NCBI GenBank assembly: GCA_005789205.1
Contig: SXYM01000076.1
Span: 1 to 32,443, forward strand
Length of the DNA: 32,443 bases
From: Actinomycetota bacterium
GTDB lineage: Bacteria > Actinomycetota > Actinomycetes > Nanopelagicales > Nanopelagicaceae
Direction: 5' to 3'
Below are positions 7,531-17,223 of this stretch, piece by piece. How positions within the stretch are numbered: the first letter of the stretch is position 1; each line of letters starts with the position of its first letter. Below the pieces are notes generated by a model. That model saw nothing but the letters and a program-made list of their open reading frames with translations, was not told the DNA's origin and searched no databases. A program made the position numbers and the translations under genes.

Positions 7531-8366
7531 AAAGCAGAAATAAGCGCCACGCCTGCAACAGCTAAGGCAATTCCGATGTATTGAACCCTCTGTAAACGCT
7601 CGCGCAAGAACTTAAATGCGAGAAGCGCAGTTACTATTGGAAAGAGCGAGCCCAAAACCATCGCAATTGAAACTAAGCCCTTAGTACATGCAATGCCTAG
7701 CAACACATTAGCTAAGAAATCTGCGATACCGATGAAAATAAGTGATGGGTATTCTTTTTTGGTAAACCCACCCATTGTTCGGAATTTAAGGGCTAAGGCG
7801 ATGGTTACAAAGAAAGTTGCCCCACGCATTGAAACCATTGTCATGAGTGCACTTGACTGCGCACCAATCGACATTGAGGTTAATGCTGTTCCAAATCCAA
7901 GTGCTGCACCTATCGCTAGAAGTAAAGGCTTTAGAGGAAGACCTTGGGAGAGCTCTGGACCACTGGCACAAAAAACTCCCACCAAAGCTAGTACTACACC
8001 GATGGAAGTAATTGTTGAAAGTTTGTCACCGCTAATCAATGCATACGTTAAAGGGACAATTGCTCCCATAGAACTAATTGGTGAGACTACGCCCATTCTG
8101 CCCGTTGATAAACCTGCATAAAGACAAAACAATCCAAAGTAACCAAACAATCCAGCAATAATTCCAGGGACTAAATATCCCCCGGATCCAAGTGCCTGTG
8201 CATCCCAAGCACCAAAAGCAAGCATTACAACTAGGCCAAAAACTAAACCAAGAACTTGTGTGAATCCGAGTACTGCCAAAGGCGCATGCTTTTTACTTAG
8301 ACGACCACCTTCAAAATCTGAAGTTCCCCACAAGATGCTTGAAAGAATTGCGAGTATTGAGGCCAT
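7527..8366 (-). CDS. EamA/DMT superfamily permease
   Basis: I start at ATG 8366 (279 residues: MASILAILSSILWGTSDFEGG). The ORF track runs 15 codons further upstream, but a TATCCT -10 box sits exactly 7 bases before 8366 and the extra residues look nonfamily. The protein is almost wholly hydrophobic, with about ten predicted membrane segments in two EamA halves. The first half starts ILSSILWGTSDFEGGRLSK and ends near GVFCASGPELS. The second has LGSLFPIVTALLAFKFLRERL, the typical proline/glutamate helix end of DMT proteins, and VAGVALISAF as last helix. Members export or import small metabolites (amino acids, nucleosides, drugs) at the inner membrane. The substrate cannot be predicted. It is convergent with the RibD-C-like gene, sharing the stop tetranucleotide CTAG, and divergent from DUF3000. 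Confidence 0.88.
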   Translation of the reverse strand: MASILAILSSILWGTSDFEGGRLSKKHAPLAVLGFTQVLGLVFGLVVMLAFGAWDAQALGSGGYLVPGIIAGLFGYFGLFCLYAGLSTGRMGVVSPISSMGAIVPLTYALISGDKLSTITSIGVVLALVGVFCASGPELSQGLPLKPLLLAIGAALGFGTALTSMSIGAQSSALMTMVSMRGATFFVTIALALKFRTMGGFTKKEYPSLIFIGIADFLANVLLGIACTKGLVSIAMVLGSLFPIVTALLAFKFLRERLQRVQYIGIALAVAGVALISAF

Positions 8367-8373
8367 ATGCACA

Positions 8374-8379
8374 AGGATA
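8374..8379 (-). promoter_or_regulatory. Candidate -10 box (leaderless) for DMT permease
   Basis: On the minus strand TATCCT is followed by TGTGCAT (7 bases) and the ATG at 8366. It decides the start against the longer ORF-track version. Confidence 0.5.
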
Positions 8380-8415
8380 CCGCCCTGCCTCCCATAAAAA
8401 GGACTCCTCACTGTT

Positions 8416-8421
8416 TATTCT
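8416..8421 (+). promoter_or_regulatory. Candidate -10 box (leaderless) for DUF3000-rnd operon
   Basis: TATTCT is followed by TAAGCA (6 bases) and the GTG at 8428. An in-frame TAA at 8422-8424 means no earlier start is possible. Confidence 0.5.
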
Positions 8422-8427
8422 TAAGCA

Positions 8428-9006
8428 GTGGATGCCAAAGGATTTGAAGATTTAGTCAACTCCTTACGCACAATTACACCGCGTGCTGAAATTGTTTTAG
8501 AAGAGGTTCCAGCCCCACAACAACTAGCTACGTATTCTTTCGCATTTTCAGCCGATGTCAGTAATGGCCTACTAGGCGATGACGAAGATGAAATAGCTTC
8601 AGGCCGCTTTGTCTTATTACATGAGCCTGGTGGACAAGACACCTGGGAAGGTGAATTTCGTTGCGTAACTTTCGTTCGTGCAGATGTTGATCCAGTAATG
8701 CAACAGGATCCACTTCTGCCAGAGGTTGGCTGGAGTTGGTTTCTAGAAGCGCTAGAAAGTGAAAAGTGTGCACTTGCTGCACCAAGTGGAACTGTCACAC
8801 GCGTATCAAGTGCCTCTTTCGGAAAACTATCCCCACGAAATGATGAATCAGAAATTGAGATTCGCGCCTCTTGGACACCAGCAATAACTGATCCCATTGA
8901 AATCATGAAACACATCGCAGGATGGTGTCGCTTGATTACTGATGTCGCTGGTCTCGAACCGATTCCTGATGGTGTTTCAACTATTTCATCTGCCAGACGT
9001 CGTTAA
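8428..9006 (+). CDS. DUF3000 family protein
   Basis: The 192-residue cytoplasmic protein begins at GTG 8428, the first possible start after an in-frame stop. The N-terminal pattern FEDLVNSLRTITPRAEIVLEEVPAPQQLATYSFAFSADV matches the opening of the actinobacterial DUF3000 family as I know it (the Rv2680 type). The middle holds FVLLHEPGGQDTWEGEFRCVTFVRAD, and the late WSWFLEALE block and LITDVAGLEPIPDGVSTISS tail are also family-like. Function is unknown. No membrane segment or known catalytic motif is visible. It lies 8 bases upstream of RNase D, the same order as in Mycobacterium (Rv2680-Rv2681), which makes a role linked to RNA metabolism conceivable but unproven. Confidence 0.85.
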   Translation: MDAKGFEDLVNSLRTITPRAEIVLEEVPAPQQLATYSFAFSADVSNGLLGDDEDEIASGRFVLLHEPGGQDTWEGEFRCVTFVRADVDPVMQQDPLLPEVGWSWFLEALESEKCALAAPSGTVTRVSSASFGKLSPRNDESEIEIRASWTPAITDPIEIMKHIAGWCRLITDVAGLEPIPDGVSTISSARRR

Positions 9007-9014
9007 GCCCGCTG

Positions 9015-10304
9015 ATGTCTGAAGAGGTAACTGCAACTCCACTGCTCACTCCTGCCGGTGGTACTCCTGCTGTTATAGATGATGAGACATCTTTTAGGTC
9101 AGTATTAGAACAATTGGCAAGGGGAAGCGGTCCATTTGCCGTTGATGCCGAAAGAGCCTCAGGTTTTCGTTATAGCGCACGTGCATATCTGATTCAAATT
9201 AAGCGCGCCAATGGTGGATTACATCTCATAGACCCAATCCCCTTCGGTCCAGCTCACCCACTGATACTTGAGCTCAATAATCTTCTTAATACCGATGAAG
9301 TAATTCTCCATGCCAGCACACAGGATCTACCATGTCTTCGAGAATTAGGAATCAACCCAAAGCGATTATTTGATACTGAATTAGGGGGGCGAATAGCAGG
9401 CCTACCACGTGTTGGTCTTGGCCCACTTTTGGAATCTTTGATGGGTGTTTCTCTTGCAAAAGAACACAGTGCCGCAGACTGGTCTGTGCGCCCACTGCCT
9501 CAAGACTGGCTGACATATGCAGCACTAGATGTTGAACTTCTTGTGGAACTGCGCGATAAAGTTGAAGCACTATTAATTGAAACCAAAAAAGACTCTTGGG
9601 CCAAAGAAGAGTTTGCTTCAATACTTTTAGCGCCGCCACCACCACCTCGTGTGGATCCTTGGCGTAGAACTTCTGGAATGCACAAAATTAAGCGAAGAGA
9701 TCAATTAGCAATTATTCGTGAACTCTGGATTACACGAGATGAGATTGCAAAGTCACTAGACATTGCGGCTGGAAAGCTACTCAATGATTCAGCAATAGTT
9801 GAAATTGCACTTAATCCAGTTACAACTAAAAAAGAGTTTGAGAAAGTTTTACGCCCTCTTGGACTTCGGGCTCGTTGGCTAGAGAATCTGAAAGCGTGGC
9901 TAGATGCTGTGGCACGCGCAGTTGCTCTTGAAGAAAAAGACTGGCCAACACTTCGCACTAATGCAGATACTTTGCCGCCGATTAAACTGTGGAGAGATAA
10001 GTTCCCAGAAAAATACGCGCCACTTTCTCATGCACGAGCTCGCATAGAAATCATTGCTCAAGAAAACAACATTCCGGTGGAAAACCTAATCACCCCCGAG
10101 CTGGTCCGCCGAATTTGTTGGGCTCCCCCAGCACCATCAACTTCTGAATCCTCTCCAGAGATTGTCAGGGAGCATTTGCTCTCACTCGGTGCCAGACAAT
10201 GGCAGGTGGATCTGGTCTTAGAGGCCATTACGACGTCGCTGCTGGAGCGAGAGGCGCTTCCCACGCCTGAAGCTGTGCCAGAAACCACACCTGAAGAAGC
10301 CTGA
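9015..10304 (+). CDS. rnd: Ribonuclease D (DEDDy 3'-5' exonuclease with HRDC domain)
   Basis: This is a 429-residue enzyme for 3' trimming of tRNA and other stable RNAs. All four metal ligands of the DEDDy exonuclease are present: D44 and E46 in FAVDAERASGFRYSARAYLIQI, D104 in LHASTQDLPCLRELG, and Y168/D172 in WLTYAALDVELLVELRDKV. The segment at about 222-300 (HKIKRRDQLAIIRELWITRDEIAKSLD) is an HRDC domain. The remaining C-terminal portion resembles the second HRDC-like domain of RNase D and ends in an acidic proline-rich tail. It is probably translated from the DUF3000 transcript, 8 bases downstream of that gene. An 11-bp inverted repeat starts in its stop codon. Confidence 0.93.
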   Translation: MSEEVTATPLLTPAGGTPAVIDDETSFRSVLEQLARGSGPFAVDAERASGFRYSARAYLIQIKRANGGLHLIDPIPFGPAHPLILELNNLLNTDEVILHASTQDLPCLRELGINPKRLFDTELGGRIAGLPRVGLGPLLESLMGVSLAKEHSAADWSVRPLPQDWLTYAALDVELLVELRDKVEALLIETKKDSWAKEEFASILLAPPPPPRVDPWRRTSGMHKIKRRDQLAIIRELWITRDEIAKSLDIAAGKLLNDSAIVEIALNPVTTKKEFEKVLRPLGLRARWLENLKAWLDAVARAVALEEKDWPTLRTNADTLPPIKLWRDKFPEKYAPLSHARARIEIIAQENNIPVENLITPELVRRICWAPPAPSTSESSPEIVREHLLSLGARQWQVDLVLEAITTSLLEREALPTPEAVPETTPEEA

Positions 10305-10331
10305 ATTACGCAACATAAGAGTTGCGTAATT
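10304..10331. repeat. Perfect 11-bp inverted repeat between rnd and the FTR1 gene (operator or hairpin)
   Basis: AATTACGCAAC, loop ATAAGA, GTTGCGTAATT: 11 pairs without mismatch. No T-run follows (TACCCCCC instead), so it is a poor intrinsic terminator. The right arm contains TTGCGT (10322-10327), 17 bases upstream of the TAGATT -10 box for FTR1, so the palindrome covers the -35 position and may be a repressor site. Either role remains possible. Confidence 0.7.
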
Positions 10332-10344
10332 ACCCCCCACCCTC

Positions 10345-10350
10345 TAGATT
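10345..10350 (+). promoter_or_regulatory. Candidate -10 box (leaderless) for the FTR1 iron permease gene
   Basis: TAGATT is followed by TTCCCCC (7 bases) and ATG 10358. A TTGCGT -35-like element lies 17 bases upstream. This is the best -35/-10 pair among the leaderless starts of the window. Confidence 0.55.
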
Positions 10351-10357
10351 TTCCCCC

Positions 10358-11176
10358 ATGTTGAGCACATTTGTCATCGCCCTTCGTGAAGGACTTGAAG
10401 CAGCGCTGATCATTGGCATTTTGGTCGCCTACATTCTAAAAACCGACCGCAGACATTTGTTAGCCCCATTGTGGAGTGGAGTAGCAGCAGCCATTGTCGG
10501 AAGTATCGGACTTGGACTAGTTCTTTCTAAAACTTCTGAGGAGTTAACTGAACGTGCTGAGAAGCTCTTTGTAGGAACAACATCTTTCCTTGCTGTGGCA
10601 CTTGTTACTTGGATGGTATTTTGGATGAAGCGCACCGCTCGCACTTTAAGGGCAGATCTACATGGCAAGGTTGATGCGGCTTTGCGCACAGGCCCTCTAG
10701 CCCTTGCTGGGGCAGCGTTTTTCGCTGTTATTCGTGAAGGTCTAGAAACTTCACTCTTTGTTTATTCAAACTTCAATACCGTTGCTGATACACGAAGTTC
10801 TGCACTGGGATTAATTCTTGGTTTTGCAGTTGCAATCTCCCTTGGATATTTGATTTTCAAATCTGCAATCAAACTCGACTTGAGCAAATTCTTCCGCTAC
10901 ACCGGAGTTGCTCTCGTTGTCGTTGCAGCAGGAGTTCTCTCATATGGAGTTCATGAGTTCCAAGAGCTCGGCTGGCTGCCTGGTGGAGAGTCATATGCCT
11001 GGGATGTTTCAAACCTGATTCCTAAGGACTCACTGCTTGGGGCAACACTGGGTGGCCTTGTGGGCTTTGATAACACAACTTCATGGCTTCAACTAGGAAT
11101 CTGGACGATCTATCTCACCACTGTCCTTGGGGCCTATCTCTCAAAGCCTCGGGCGCGTGCGCTAACGCCAGCCTGA
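10358..11176 (+). CDS. efeU: FTR1/EfeU family high-affinity iron permease
   Basis: I start at ATG 10358 (272 residues). The ORF-track start at 10322 is inside the palindrome and adds a non-membrane leader. The FTR1 signature REGLE occurs twice: LREGLEAALIIG at 10-21 and VIREGLETSLFVYSNF near 125-139. These glutamates bind and translocate iron in this family. About seven membrane helices are visible, with a conserved-looking VHEFQELGWLP loop and a final helix WTIYLTTVLGAYL. It should import iron through the cytoplasmic membrane. The usual partners EfeO and EfeB (or a cytochrome/oxidase partner) are not in the window, so it either works alone or with unlinked partners. The promoter has the palindromic element described separately, which may mean metal- or redox-responsive control. 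Confidence 0.9.
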   Translation: MLSTFVIALREGLEAALIIGILVAYILKTDRRHLLAPLWSGVAAAIVGSIGLGLVLSKTSEELTERAEKLFVGTTSFLAVALVTWMVFWMKRTARTLRADLHGKVDAALRTGPLALAGAAFFAVIREGLETSLFVYSNFNTVADTRSSALGLILGFAVAISLGYLIFKSAIKLDLSKFFRYTGVALVVVAAGVLSYGVHEFQELGWLPGGESYAWDVSNLIPKDSLLGATLGGLVGFDNTTSWLQLGIWTIYLTTVLGAYLSKPRARALTPA

Positions 11177-11180
11177 GCGC

Positions 11181-11209
11181 TGTCACAAATCCTTACTGGC
11201 GGGTAACAT
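11181..11209 (+). promoter_or_regulatory. Candidate promoter for the fadA-fadB operon
   Basis: TGTCAC (11181-11186), 17-base spacer, TAACAT (11204-11209). The predicted start near 11216 gives a leader of roughly 27 bases with an AAAGGA ribosome binding site at 11233, so unlike most genes here this one would be leadered. Confidence 0.4.
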
Positions 11210-11242
11210 AACCGCTATATCCACCCCTAGTAAAGGATCACT

Positions 11243-12433
11243 ATGTCTCGCTCAGTTGTCTTAGTCGATGCCGTTCGTACCCCTTTTGGAAAAGCAGGGG
11301 GGATGTATGCAGGTACACGTGCCGATGATTTGATGGTGCGCGCAATTCGCGGACTCTTAGATAGAAATCCAAATGTTGACCATAGTGCAGTAGATGATGT
11401 TGCCATCGCCGCTGCAACACAAACAGGTGATCAGGGAATGAACATCGGCCGCAGTGCCACTCTCCTAGCAGGATTACCAAACACTGTTCCTGGCTATTCA
11501 ATTGATCGCTGGTGTGCAGGTGCATTAACCGCAGTAACAACAATTGCAGGCGCCATTGCTTTTGGCTCAAACGATATTGCTATTGCCGGCGGCGTGGAAC
11601 ATATGGGAAATCATCCAATGGGTGAACTCATGGATCCTAATCCTCGCTATTTAGCTGAAAAACTAGTTGAACAAGATGCTCTTGCAATGGGTGCAACCGC
11701 TGAAAGATTGCACGATCGTTTTCCAACTATTACAAAAGAGCGCGCAGATAGATATGCACTAAACTCACAACTCAAAACAACTAAGGCATATGAAGCTGGT
11801 TTGATTCAGCGAGATCTCATCCCTATGGCTGCACGTAGTGCAGAGTTGGGTTGGACAATTGCAACAGTTGATGAAGCACCTCGCCCAACTACAACGATGG
11901 AAGGTCTATCAGGTTTAAAGACTCCCTTTCGTCCAGCAGGTCGAGTCACTGCCGGTAACTCTTCTGGATTAAATGATGGAGCAACTGCGGCGCTTCTTGC
12001 AAGTGAAGACAAAGCAATAGAGTTAGGTCTAAGCATTAAGGCGCGATTGGTTACATACGCATTTGCTGGAGTGGAACCTGAAGTAATGGGATTCGGTCCA
12101 GTTCCTTCAACTATTAAAGCTCTTGCACAAGCAGGGTTGAGTATTGAAGATATTGGACTCTTTGAGATTAATGAAGCCTTTGCAGTGCAGGTGCTAGCTT
12201 TTCTTGAGCACTTTGGAATTGCCGATGATGACGCCCGCGTTAATCCATTTGGTGGAGCAATTGCAGTTGGGCACCCACTTGCATCATCTGGCGTTCGCCT
12301 TATGCTCAATCTAGCGAGATCTTTTGAAGCCCACCCAGAGGTGCGCTATGGCTTAACAACTATGTGTATCGGTCTTGGTATGGGTGGCTCTGTTATTTGG
12401 GAAAACCCACACTTTAATGGTCAGGTGAAATAA
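11243..12433 (+). CDS. fadA: Acetyl-CoA C-acyltransferase (thiolase)
   Basis: This is a 396-residue thiolase. The nucleophilic cysteine is C91 in SIDRWCAGALTAV, and the second half supplies NEAFAVQV, the catalytic histidine in NPFGGAIAVGHPLASSG and the second cysteine in TMCIGLGMGGSV. It opens VVLVDAVRTPFGKAGG, typical of the family. It would cleave 3-ketoacyl-CoA with CoA in beta-oxidation, releasing acetyl-CoA. The stop codon is immediately followed by the ATG of the FadB-type gene, a standard fadA-fadB pair, so degradative function is more likely than acetoacetyl-CoA synthesis. An AAAGGA sequence 7-10 bases upstream supports the ATG at 11243. The acyl-CoA synthetase at 1942 could supply substrates. 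Confidence 0.93.
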   Translation: MSRSVVLVDAVRTPFGKAGGMYAGTRADDLMVRAIRGLLDRNPNVDHSAVDDVAIAAATQTGDQGMNIGRSATLLAGLPNTVPGYSIDRWCAGALTAVTTIAGAIAFGSNDIAIAGGVEHMGNHPMGELMDPNPRYLAEKLVEQDALAMGATAERLHDRFPTITKERADRYALNSQLKTTKAYEAGLIQRDLIPMAARSAELGWTIATVDEAPRPTTTMEGLSGLKTPFRPAGRVTAGNSSGLNDGATAALLASEDKAIELGLSIKARLVTYAFAGVEPEVMGFGPVPSTIKALAQAGLSIEDIGLFEINEAFAVQVLAFLEHFGIADDDARVNPFGGAIAVGHPLASSGVRLMLNLARSFEAHPEVRYGLTTMCIGLGMGGSVIWENPHFNGQVK

Positions 12434-14542
12434 ATGAGCGTAGATATCAAACTTCCAGAAGGTGCACCAGAAGAGGTTGTCACTCAAGCTCTTGTCCGAC
12501 AAGTTGATTTAAGCGCCTTCGGTGCCAAAGGCGTCTTAGCTCTGATTACTTTAGATAACTCACTAGATCATAATCGCCCCAATACTTTTGGCCCACAGTC
12601 TCTATTTGCATTAGATGCAGCAATTACGGCAGCTACTGCGCTCAATCCAGCTGCAATTGCGCTGACTGGTAAGCCTTTTATTTTTGCTGCAGGAGCTGAT
12701 TTATCTGCGCTCGCATTTATTACAACCCGAGAGCAATCACTTGGTATCGGAAAATTGGGTCATGATGTCTTTCGCCGCTTAGGTGAATCAAAAATTCCAA
12801 CATTTGCTTTCATCAACGGTTTGGCACTTGGTGGCGGACTTGAAGTTGGACTTCACTGCCACTACCGCACACTTGCCTCCACAGCATTTACTGCTTTGCC
12901 TGAAGTATTCCTTGGCCTAGTTCCTGGTTGGGGCGGTGCAACTATTTTGCCTAAGTTAATTGGACCCGAGCGCGCTGTTCAAGTAATCATGTTAAATGCT
13001 CTCAATAACAACACCATGATGAAAGCTAAAGATGCTTTCAAGCTTGGTGTTGTCGATGCTGTGTATGAACCTTCTGATTTCCTAGAGCGTTCCATTGCAT
13101 TTGCAGCAAATGTTCTCAATGGAACAACTAAAGTTGAGCGCAAGGACTACAGCCAAGATTCAGCATGGGAAAGCGCCCTTGCAACTGGAAAAGCTGCTGC
13201 ACTTAAGAAGTACGGCGGAGCCGAAATAGCATCACCAATGAAGGCTCTTGAACTCATCAGCGCAGCTAAGAGCAACACATTAAGTGCTGGCTTTGATGCT
13301 GAAGATTTAGCTCTAGCTGATTTAACAATGAGTGATCCGCTGCGTGCATCTCTCTATGCCTTCAATGTCATTCAAAAGAAGCGCAAGAAAGTAGAAGGTG
13401 CCCCAAAACCAGCTCTTGCTCGTAAGGTGGGCAAAGTAGGAGTTGTTGGCGCAGGACTCATGGCATCACAACTAGCACTACTTCTTCTCCGTAATCTCAA
13501 GTGCCCGATTGTTATGACAGATATTGATCAAGAGCGTGCCGATAAGGGTGTAGCCTGGGTTAAAAATGAGTTGGCTAAATTAGTTGAGAAGAAGCGCATG
13601 AGCGCTGAATCTGCAGCTCGTTTGTCTCTTCTTATTTCAGGATCATCTGATCAAAATACGTTCGCTGGATGCGACTTTATTATTGAAGCAATCTTCGAAG
13701 AACTATCTCTCAAGCAAGAACTCTTCAAGAAGCTTGAAACAATGGTTTCCCCTGAGTGCGTATTGGCGACAAACACCTCATCACTTTCAGTTGAGCGCAT
13801 GAGTGAAGGACTTAAGAATCCTGAGCGAGTCGTGGGATTCCACTTCTTTAATCCAGTCGCCGTCATGCCTTTGCTTGAAGTTGCACGAACAAGTAAGACT
13901 GATGATGCAACTACGGCAACGGCAATCTCTGTGGGTAAAGAACTCAAGAAGACCATGATCATCTGCAAAGATGCACCTGGCTTTGTTGTTAATCGCTTGT
14001 TAACTCGCTTTATGGGCGAAATCACTGATGCTGTAGATGAAGGCACATCACCAGAGGTTGCCGATAACGCTATGCGTTCTATTGGTTTCCCAATGTCACC
14101 ATTCCAACTTCTAGACCTAGTTGGTCCAGGAGTTGCATTACACGTATCTGAAACCTTGCATGCAAATCTTGGTGATCGCTACCGTATTTCACCAACCATG
14201 GCTGCAATGGTGAAAGAAGGCGTTCGAAACTTCTATGTTAAAAATGAAGATGGAAGTTATGGCGCAAATCCAGCCGCCCTAGCTCTTATTCATAAAGGAG
14301 ATTCGCCATCAACGGCTGAGCAAGTTCGCAGCCGCGCACTAACCGCACTTGCCGTTGAAGCGCGAATGATGCTTGATGAAGGTGTTGTTTCAACTGCCGC
14401 TGAGATTGATCTTTGCATGTTGATGGGCGCAGGCTGGCCAATGCATCTAGGTGGAATATTGCCGTACTTGGATCGTGAGGGTATTAGCGAGTCTGCTTGC
14501 GGTCAGCGTTTTCATCCGAAGGGAGTTGCATCTCTTCCTTAA
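12434..14542 (+). CDS. fadB: FadB-type multifunctional enzyme: enoyl-CoA hydratase / 3-hydroxyacyl-CoA dehydrogenase
   Basis: The 702-residue fusion has a crotonase domain (about 1-300) and a 3-hydroxyacyl-CoA dehydrogenase (about 330-700). The crotonase part shows the oxyanion segment [10 protein letters not shown], then [18 protein letters not shown] and [14 protein letters not shown], which carry the two catalytic glutamates. The dehydrogenase has the NAD-binding [23 protein letters not shown], the catalytic histidine in [13 protein letters not shown], and the double C-terminal helical domain ([30 protein letters not shown]). It converts enoyl-CoA to 3-ketoacyl-CoA for the adjacent thiolase. 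There is no spacer between the genes, and AGGTG at the end of fadA serves as ribosome binding site. Its last 59 bases overlap the convergent aconitase gene. Confidence 0.93.
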   Translation: MSVDIKLPEGAPEEVVTQALVRQVDLSAFGAKGVLALITLDNSLDHNRPNTFGPQSLFALDAAITAATALNPAAIALTGKPFIFAAGADLSALAFITTREQSLGIGKLGHDVFRRLGESKIPTFAFINGLALGGGLEVGLHCHYRTLASTAFTALPEVFLGLVPGWGGATILPKLIGPERAVQVIMLNALNNNTMMKAKDAFKLGVVDAVYEPSDFLERSIAFAANVLNGTTKVERKDYSQDSAWESALATGKAAALKKYGGAEIASPMKALELISAAKSNTLSAGFDAEDLALADLTMSDPLRASLYAFNVIQKKRKKVEGAPKPALARKVGKVGVVGAGLMASQLALLLLRNLKCPIVMTDIDQERADKGVAWVKNELAKLVEKKRMSAESAARLSLLISGSSDQNTFAGCDFIIEAIFEELSLKQELFKKLETMVSPECVLATNTSSLSVERMSEGLKNPERVVGFHFFNPVAVMPLLEVARTSKTDDATTATAISVGKELKKTMIICKDAPGFVVNRLLTRFMGEITDAVDEGTSPEVADNAMRSIGFPMSPFQLLDLVGPGVALHVSETLHANLGDRYRISPTMAAMVKEGVRNFYVKNEDGSYGANPAALALIHKGDSPSTAEQVRSRALTALAVEARMMLDEGVVSTAAEIDLCMLMGAGWPMHLGGILPYLDREGISESACGQRFHPKGVASLP

Positions 14543-17189
14543 GAGAGCTTAAGAGCGAGCGAAGAACGTACTGCATAATTCCACCGTGGCGGTAGTAATC
14601 GGCTTCTCCTGGAGTATCTATGCGCACAGTTGCAACAAAGCTCTTGCTTCCAGCACTCACTGTCAGCTCCTTTGGAACTCCCCCAGTATTGAGTGCTGTG
14701 ATGCCGCTGATTGAGAATTCTTCCTCACCTGTAATGCCAAGAGACTGAGCACTAGCGCCATTTTTAAATTGAAGAGGTAGGACTCCCATTCCAATCAAGT
14801 TGGAACGGTGAATGCGTTCAAAGCTTTCAGCGATTACTGCGCGCACTCCAAGTAGTGCAGTTCCCTTAGCAGCCCAGTCACGTGAAGAACCAGAGCCGTA
14901 TTCCTTACCTGCCAAGATAACTAAGGGTATTCCAGCGTTTTGATAAGCAACTGATGCATCATAAATCGTTGATTGTTTTCCATCAGTTGCAAAGTTGCGC
15001 GTGAAGCCACCTTCAACGCCATCTAGTAACAAATTCTTCAGACGAATGTTGGCAAAAGTTCCACGAATCATTACTTCGTGATTTCCTCGGCGAGAGCCAT
15101 AAGAGTTGAAATCTTTACGATCAATTCCATGCTCAGCTAAGTACTTACCTGCTGGTGAATCAGCTTTGATGTTTCCTGCAGGTGAGATGTGATCAGTTGT
15201 TACTGAATCCCCAAGAACAGCCAAGACGCGCGCACCAGAGATATCTACAACCGGAGTGGGCGTTTTTGGCATTCCATCAAAGTACGGAGGCTTTCTCACA
15301 TAGGTAGAGTTAGGATCCCACTCAAAAACTTTTCCAACTGGTGTGGCCAATGACTTCCAGCGGTGATCTCCATCAAAAACTGAAGCATAATCTTTTGTAA
15401 ACATGGCAGATGAAATTGAAGAGTCAATAACAGATTGAATTTCAGCTGGTGTTGGCCAGATATCGGCTAGGTAGACATCTTTACCGTTTTGATCTTGCCC
15501 CAGAGAGTCTCTCTCAAAGTCATGATCCATCGTTCCCGCAATTGCATATGCCACAACCAATGGCGGTGAAGCTAAGTAGTTCATCTTCACATCAGGACTA
15601 ATGCGGCCTTCAAAATTTCGGTTACCAGACAGGACTGCGGTGACTGCTAAATCTGAGTCATTGACGGCCTTACTAATTTCAATAGGTAGTGGACCTGAGT
15701 TGCCAATACAGGTTACGCAACCGTAACCAACTAAGTGGAAACCCAATGCTTGCATGTATTTAGTTAAATCAGCACGGTCATAGTAATCAGTTACAACTTT
15801 TGAGCCTGGAGCAAGAGTTGTTTTGACCCAAGGCTTTGATTTCAAACCTTTTTCAACGGCCTTTTTTGCTAGAAGTGCCGCACCAATCATTACCGATGGA
15901 TTTGATGTGTTGGTGCACGATGTAATGGATGCAATCACAACATCTCCATTTTTCACACGCGTAGACCCTGCCTTTACCTCGTCGCTAGATGTTTTGTCTG
16001 AGAAGTAAGTAGGTAAAATCTTTTCAAAAGCTAACTTTGAATCACTTAGAGAGATGCGATCTTGTGGACGCTTAGGTCCAGCAATAGATGGCACCACCGT
16101 AGAGAGATCTAACTCAACTTGCTCAGAAAAACGTGGCTCAACTGATGGGTCATGCCAAAGTCCTTGCCTCTTTGCATACTGCTCAACCAATGCAACTTGA
16201 TCATCACTTCGCCCAGTTAGGCGCAAGTATCGCAAAGCTTCTTCATCGATAGGAAAAATTGCACATGTTGATCCGTACTCAGGACTCATGTTTCCAATAG
16301 TTGTCCGATTAGCCATAGGGACTGAGACCACACCTGGGCCATAGAACTCGACAAACTTTCCAACAACACCGTGCTTGCGCAAGATTTCAGTAATTGTCAG
16401 GGCCATATCTGTTGCAGTAGTTCCAAGAGGAAGTTGACCGGTTAATTTAAATCCCACAACACGTGGGATGAGCATTGAAACTGGCTGACCAAGGAGCGCT
16501 GCCTCTGCCTCAATTCCACCAACACCCCACCCCAGAACTCCTAAGCCGTTAACCATCGTTGTGTGAGAATCTGTTCCAACAACGGTGTCTGGGTAAGCGC
16601 GTAAGACTCCACCAACTGTGCGAGTCATGACTACGCGAGCTAGGTACTCAATATTTACCTGGTGGACAATCCCAGTTCCTGGCGGCACTACCTTGAACTC
16701 ATCAAAGGCAGTTTGCCCCCAACGCAAAAAGCGATAACGCTCTTGGTTGCGCTCATACTCAATATCAGTATTTTGCTCAAAAGAATCTTTAGTTCCAAAA
16801 ACATCTGCAATCACTGAGTGATCAATTACTAACTCTGCTGGGGCAAGTGGGTTAACTTTTGATGGATCTCCGCCCAAATCCACAATTGCCTCACGCATTG
16901 TTGCGAGGTCCACAATGCAGGGCACACCTGTGAAGTCCTGCATGACTACGCGTGCAGGAGTGAACTGAATTTCAGTATCTGGTTCTGCTGCTGGATTCCA
17001 ATTAGCTAGAGCTTTGATGTGATCGGCTGTGATGTTTGCACCATCTTCTGTGCGAAGAAGATTCTCTAAAAGTACTTTCAGTGAGAATGGAAGGCTATTA
17101 GCGCCCTTGATGCCGGAGATATCGAAAATCTCATAACTCTTGCCCGCAACTTCTAGATTCTTCTTTGCGTTGAAAGAGTTCTTACTCAT
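14484..17189 (-). CDS. acnA: Aconitate hydratase A
   Basis: I use the ATG at 17189 (901 residues, [22 protein letters not shown]), the family-typical start. The ORF track adds 23 residues that reach into the spacer and the upstream gene. The [4Fe-4S] ligands are in TSCTNTSNP and [15 protein letters not shown]. Other signature blocks are [35 protein letters not shown] in the central domain, and the swivel domain [12 protein letters not shown]-like region followed by [15 protein letters not shown] with active-site serine and arginine. It isomerises citrate to isocitrate in the TCA cycle. The usual end is close to LRSLL. Here the protein runs about 20 residues further, [21 protein letters not shown], and this tail is encoded antisense to fadB. 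It lies 34 bases after the TRAM methyltransferase gene, probably in the same operon, with an AGGGGAG ribosome binding site. Confidence 0.93.
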   Translation of the reverse strand: MSKNSFNAKKNLEVAGKSYEIFDISGIKGANSLPFSLKVLLENLLRTEDGANITADHIKALANWNPAAEPDTEIQFTPARVVMQDFTGVPCIVDLATMREAIVDLGGDPSKVNPLAPAELVIDHSVIADVFGTKDSFEQNTDIEYERNQERYRFLRWGQTAFDEFKVVPPGTGIVHQVNIEYLARVVMTRTVGGVLRAYPDTVVGTDSHTTMVNGLGVLGWGVGGIEAEAALLGQPVSMLIPRVVGFKLTGQLPLGTTATDMALTITEILRKHGVVGKFVEFYGPGVVSVPMANRTTIGNMSPEYGSTCAIFPIDEEALRYLRLTGRSDDQVALVEQYAKRQGLWHDPSVEPRFSEQVELDLSTVVPSIAGPKRPQDRISLSDSKLAFEKILPTYFSDKTSSDEVKAGSTRVKNGDVVIASITSCTNTSNPSVMIGAALLAKKAVEKGLKSKPWVKTTLAPGSKVVTDYYDRADLTKYMQALGFHLVGYGCVTCIGNSGPLPIEISKAVNDSDLAVTAVLSGNRNFEGRISPDVKMNYLASPPLVVAYAIAGTMDHDFERDSLGQDQNGKDVYLADIWPTPAEIQSVIDSSISSAMFTKDYASVFDGDHRWKSLATPVGKVFEWDPNSTYVRKPPYFDGMPKTPTPVVDISGARVLAVLGDSVTTDHISPAGNIKADSPAGKYLAEHGIDRKDFNSYGSRRGNHEVMIRGTFANIRLKNLLLDGVEGGFTRNFATDGKQSTIYDASVAYQNAGIPLVILAGKEYGSGSSRDWAAKGTALLGVRAVIAESFERIHRSNLIGMGVLPLQFKNGASAQSLGITGEEEFSISGITALNTGGVPKELTVSAGSKSFVATVRIDTPGEADYYRHGGIMQYVLRSLLSSLKEEMQLPSDENADRKQTR

Positions 17190-17223
17190 CATCTCCCCTA
17201 ATAAATCCTCGCATTCTTGAGCG

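Noticed and set aside
14538-14555. Direct repeat CTTAAGAG-AG-CTTAAGAG at the fadB stop, considered as a 10-bp duplication that shifted the acnA frame and created its C-terminal tail.
   Set aside because: Removing one copy and reading acnA on the resulting frame gives no early stop ([11 protein letters not shown]...), so the idea does not explain the extension.
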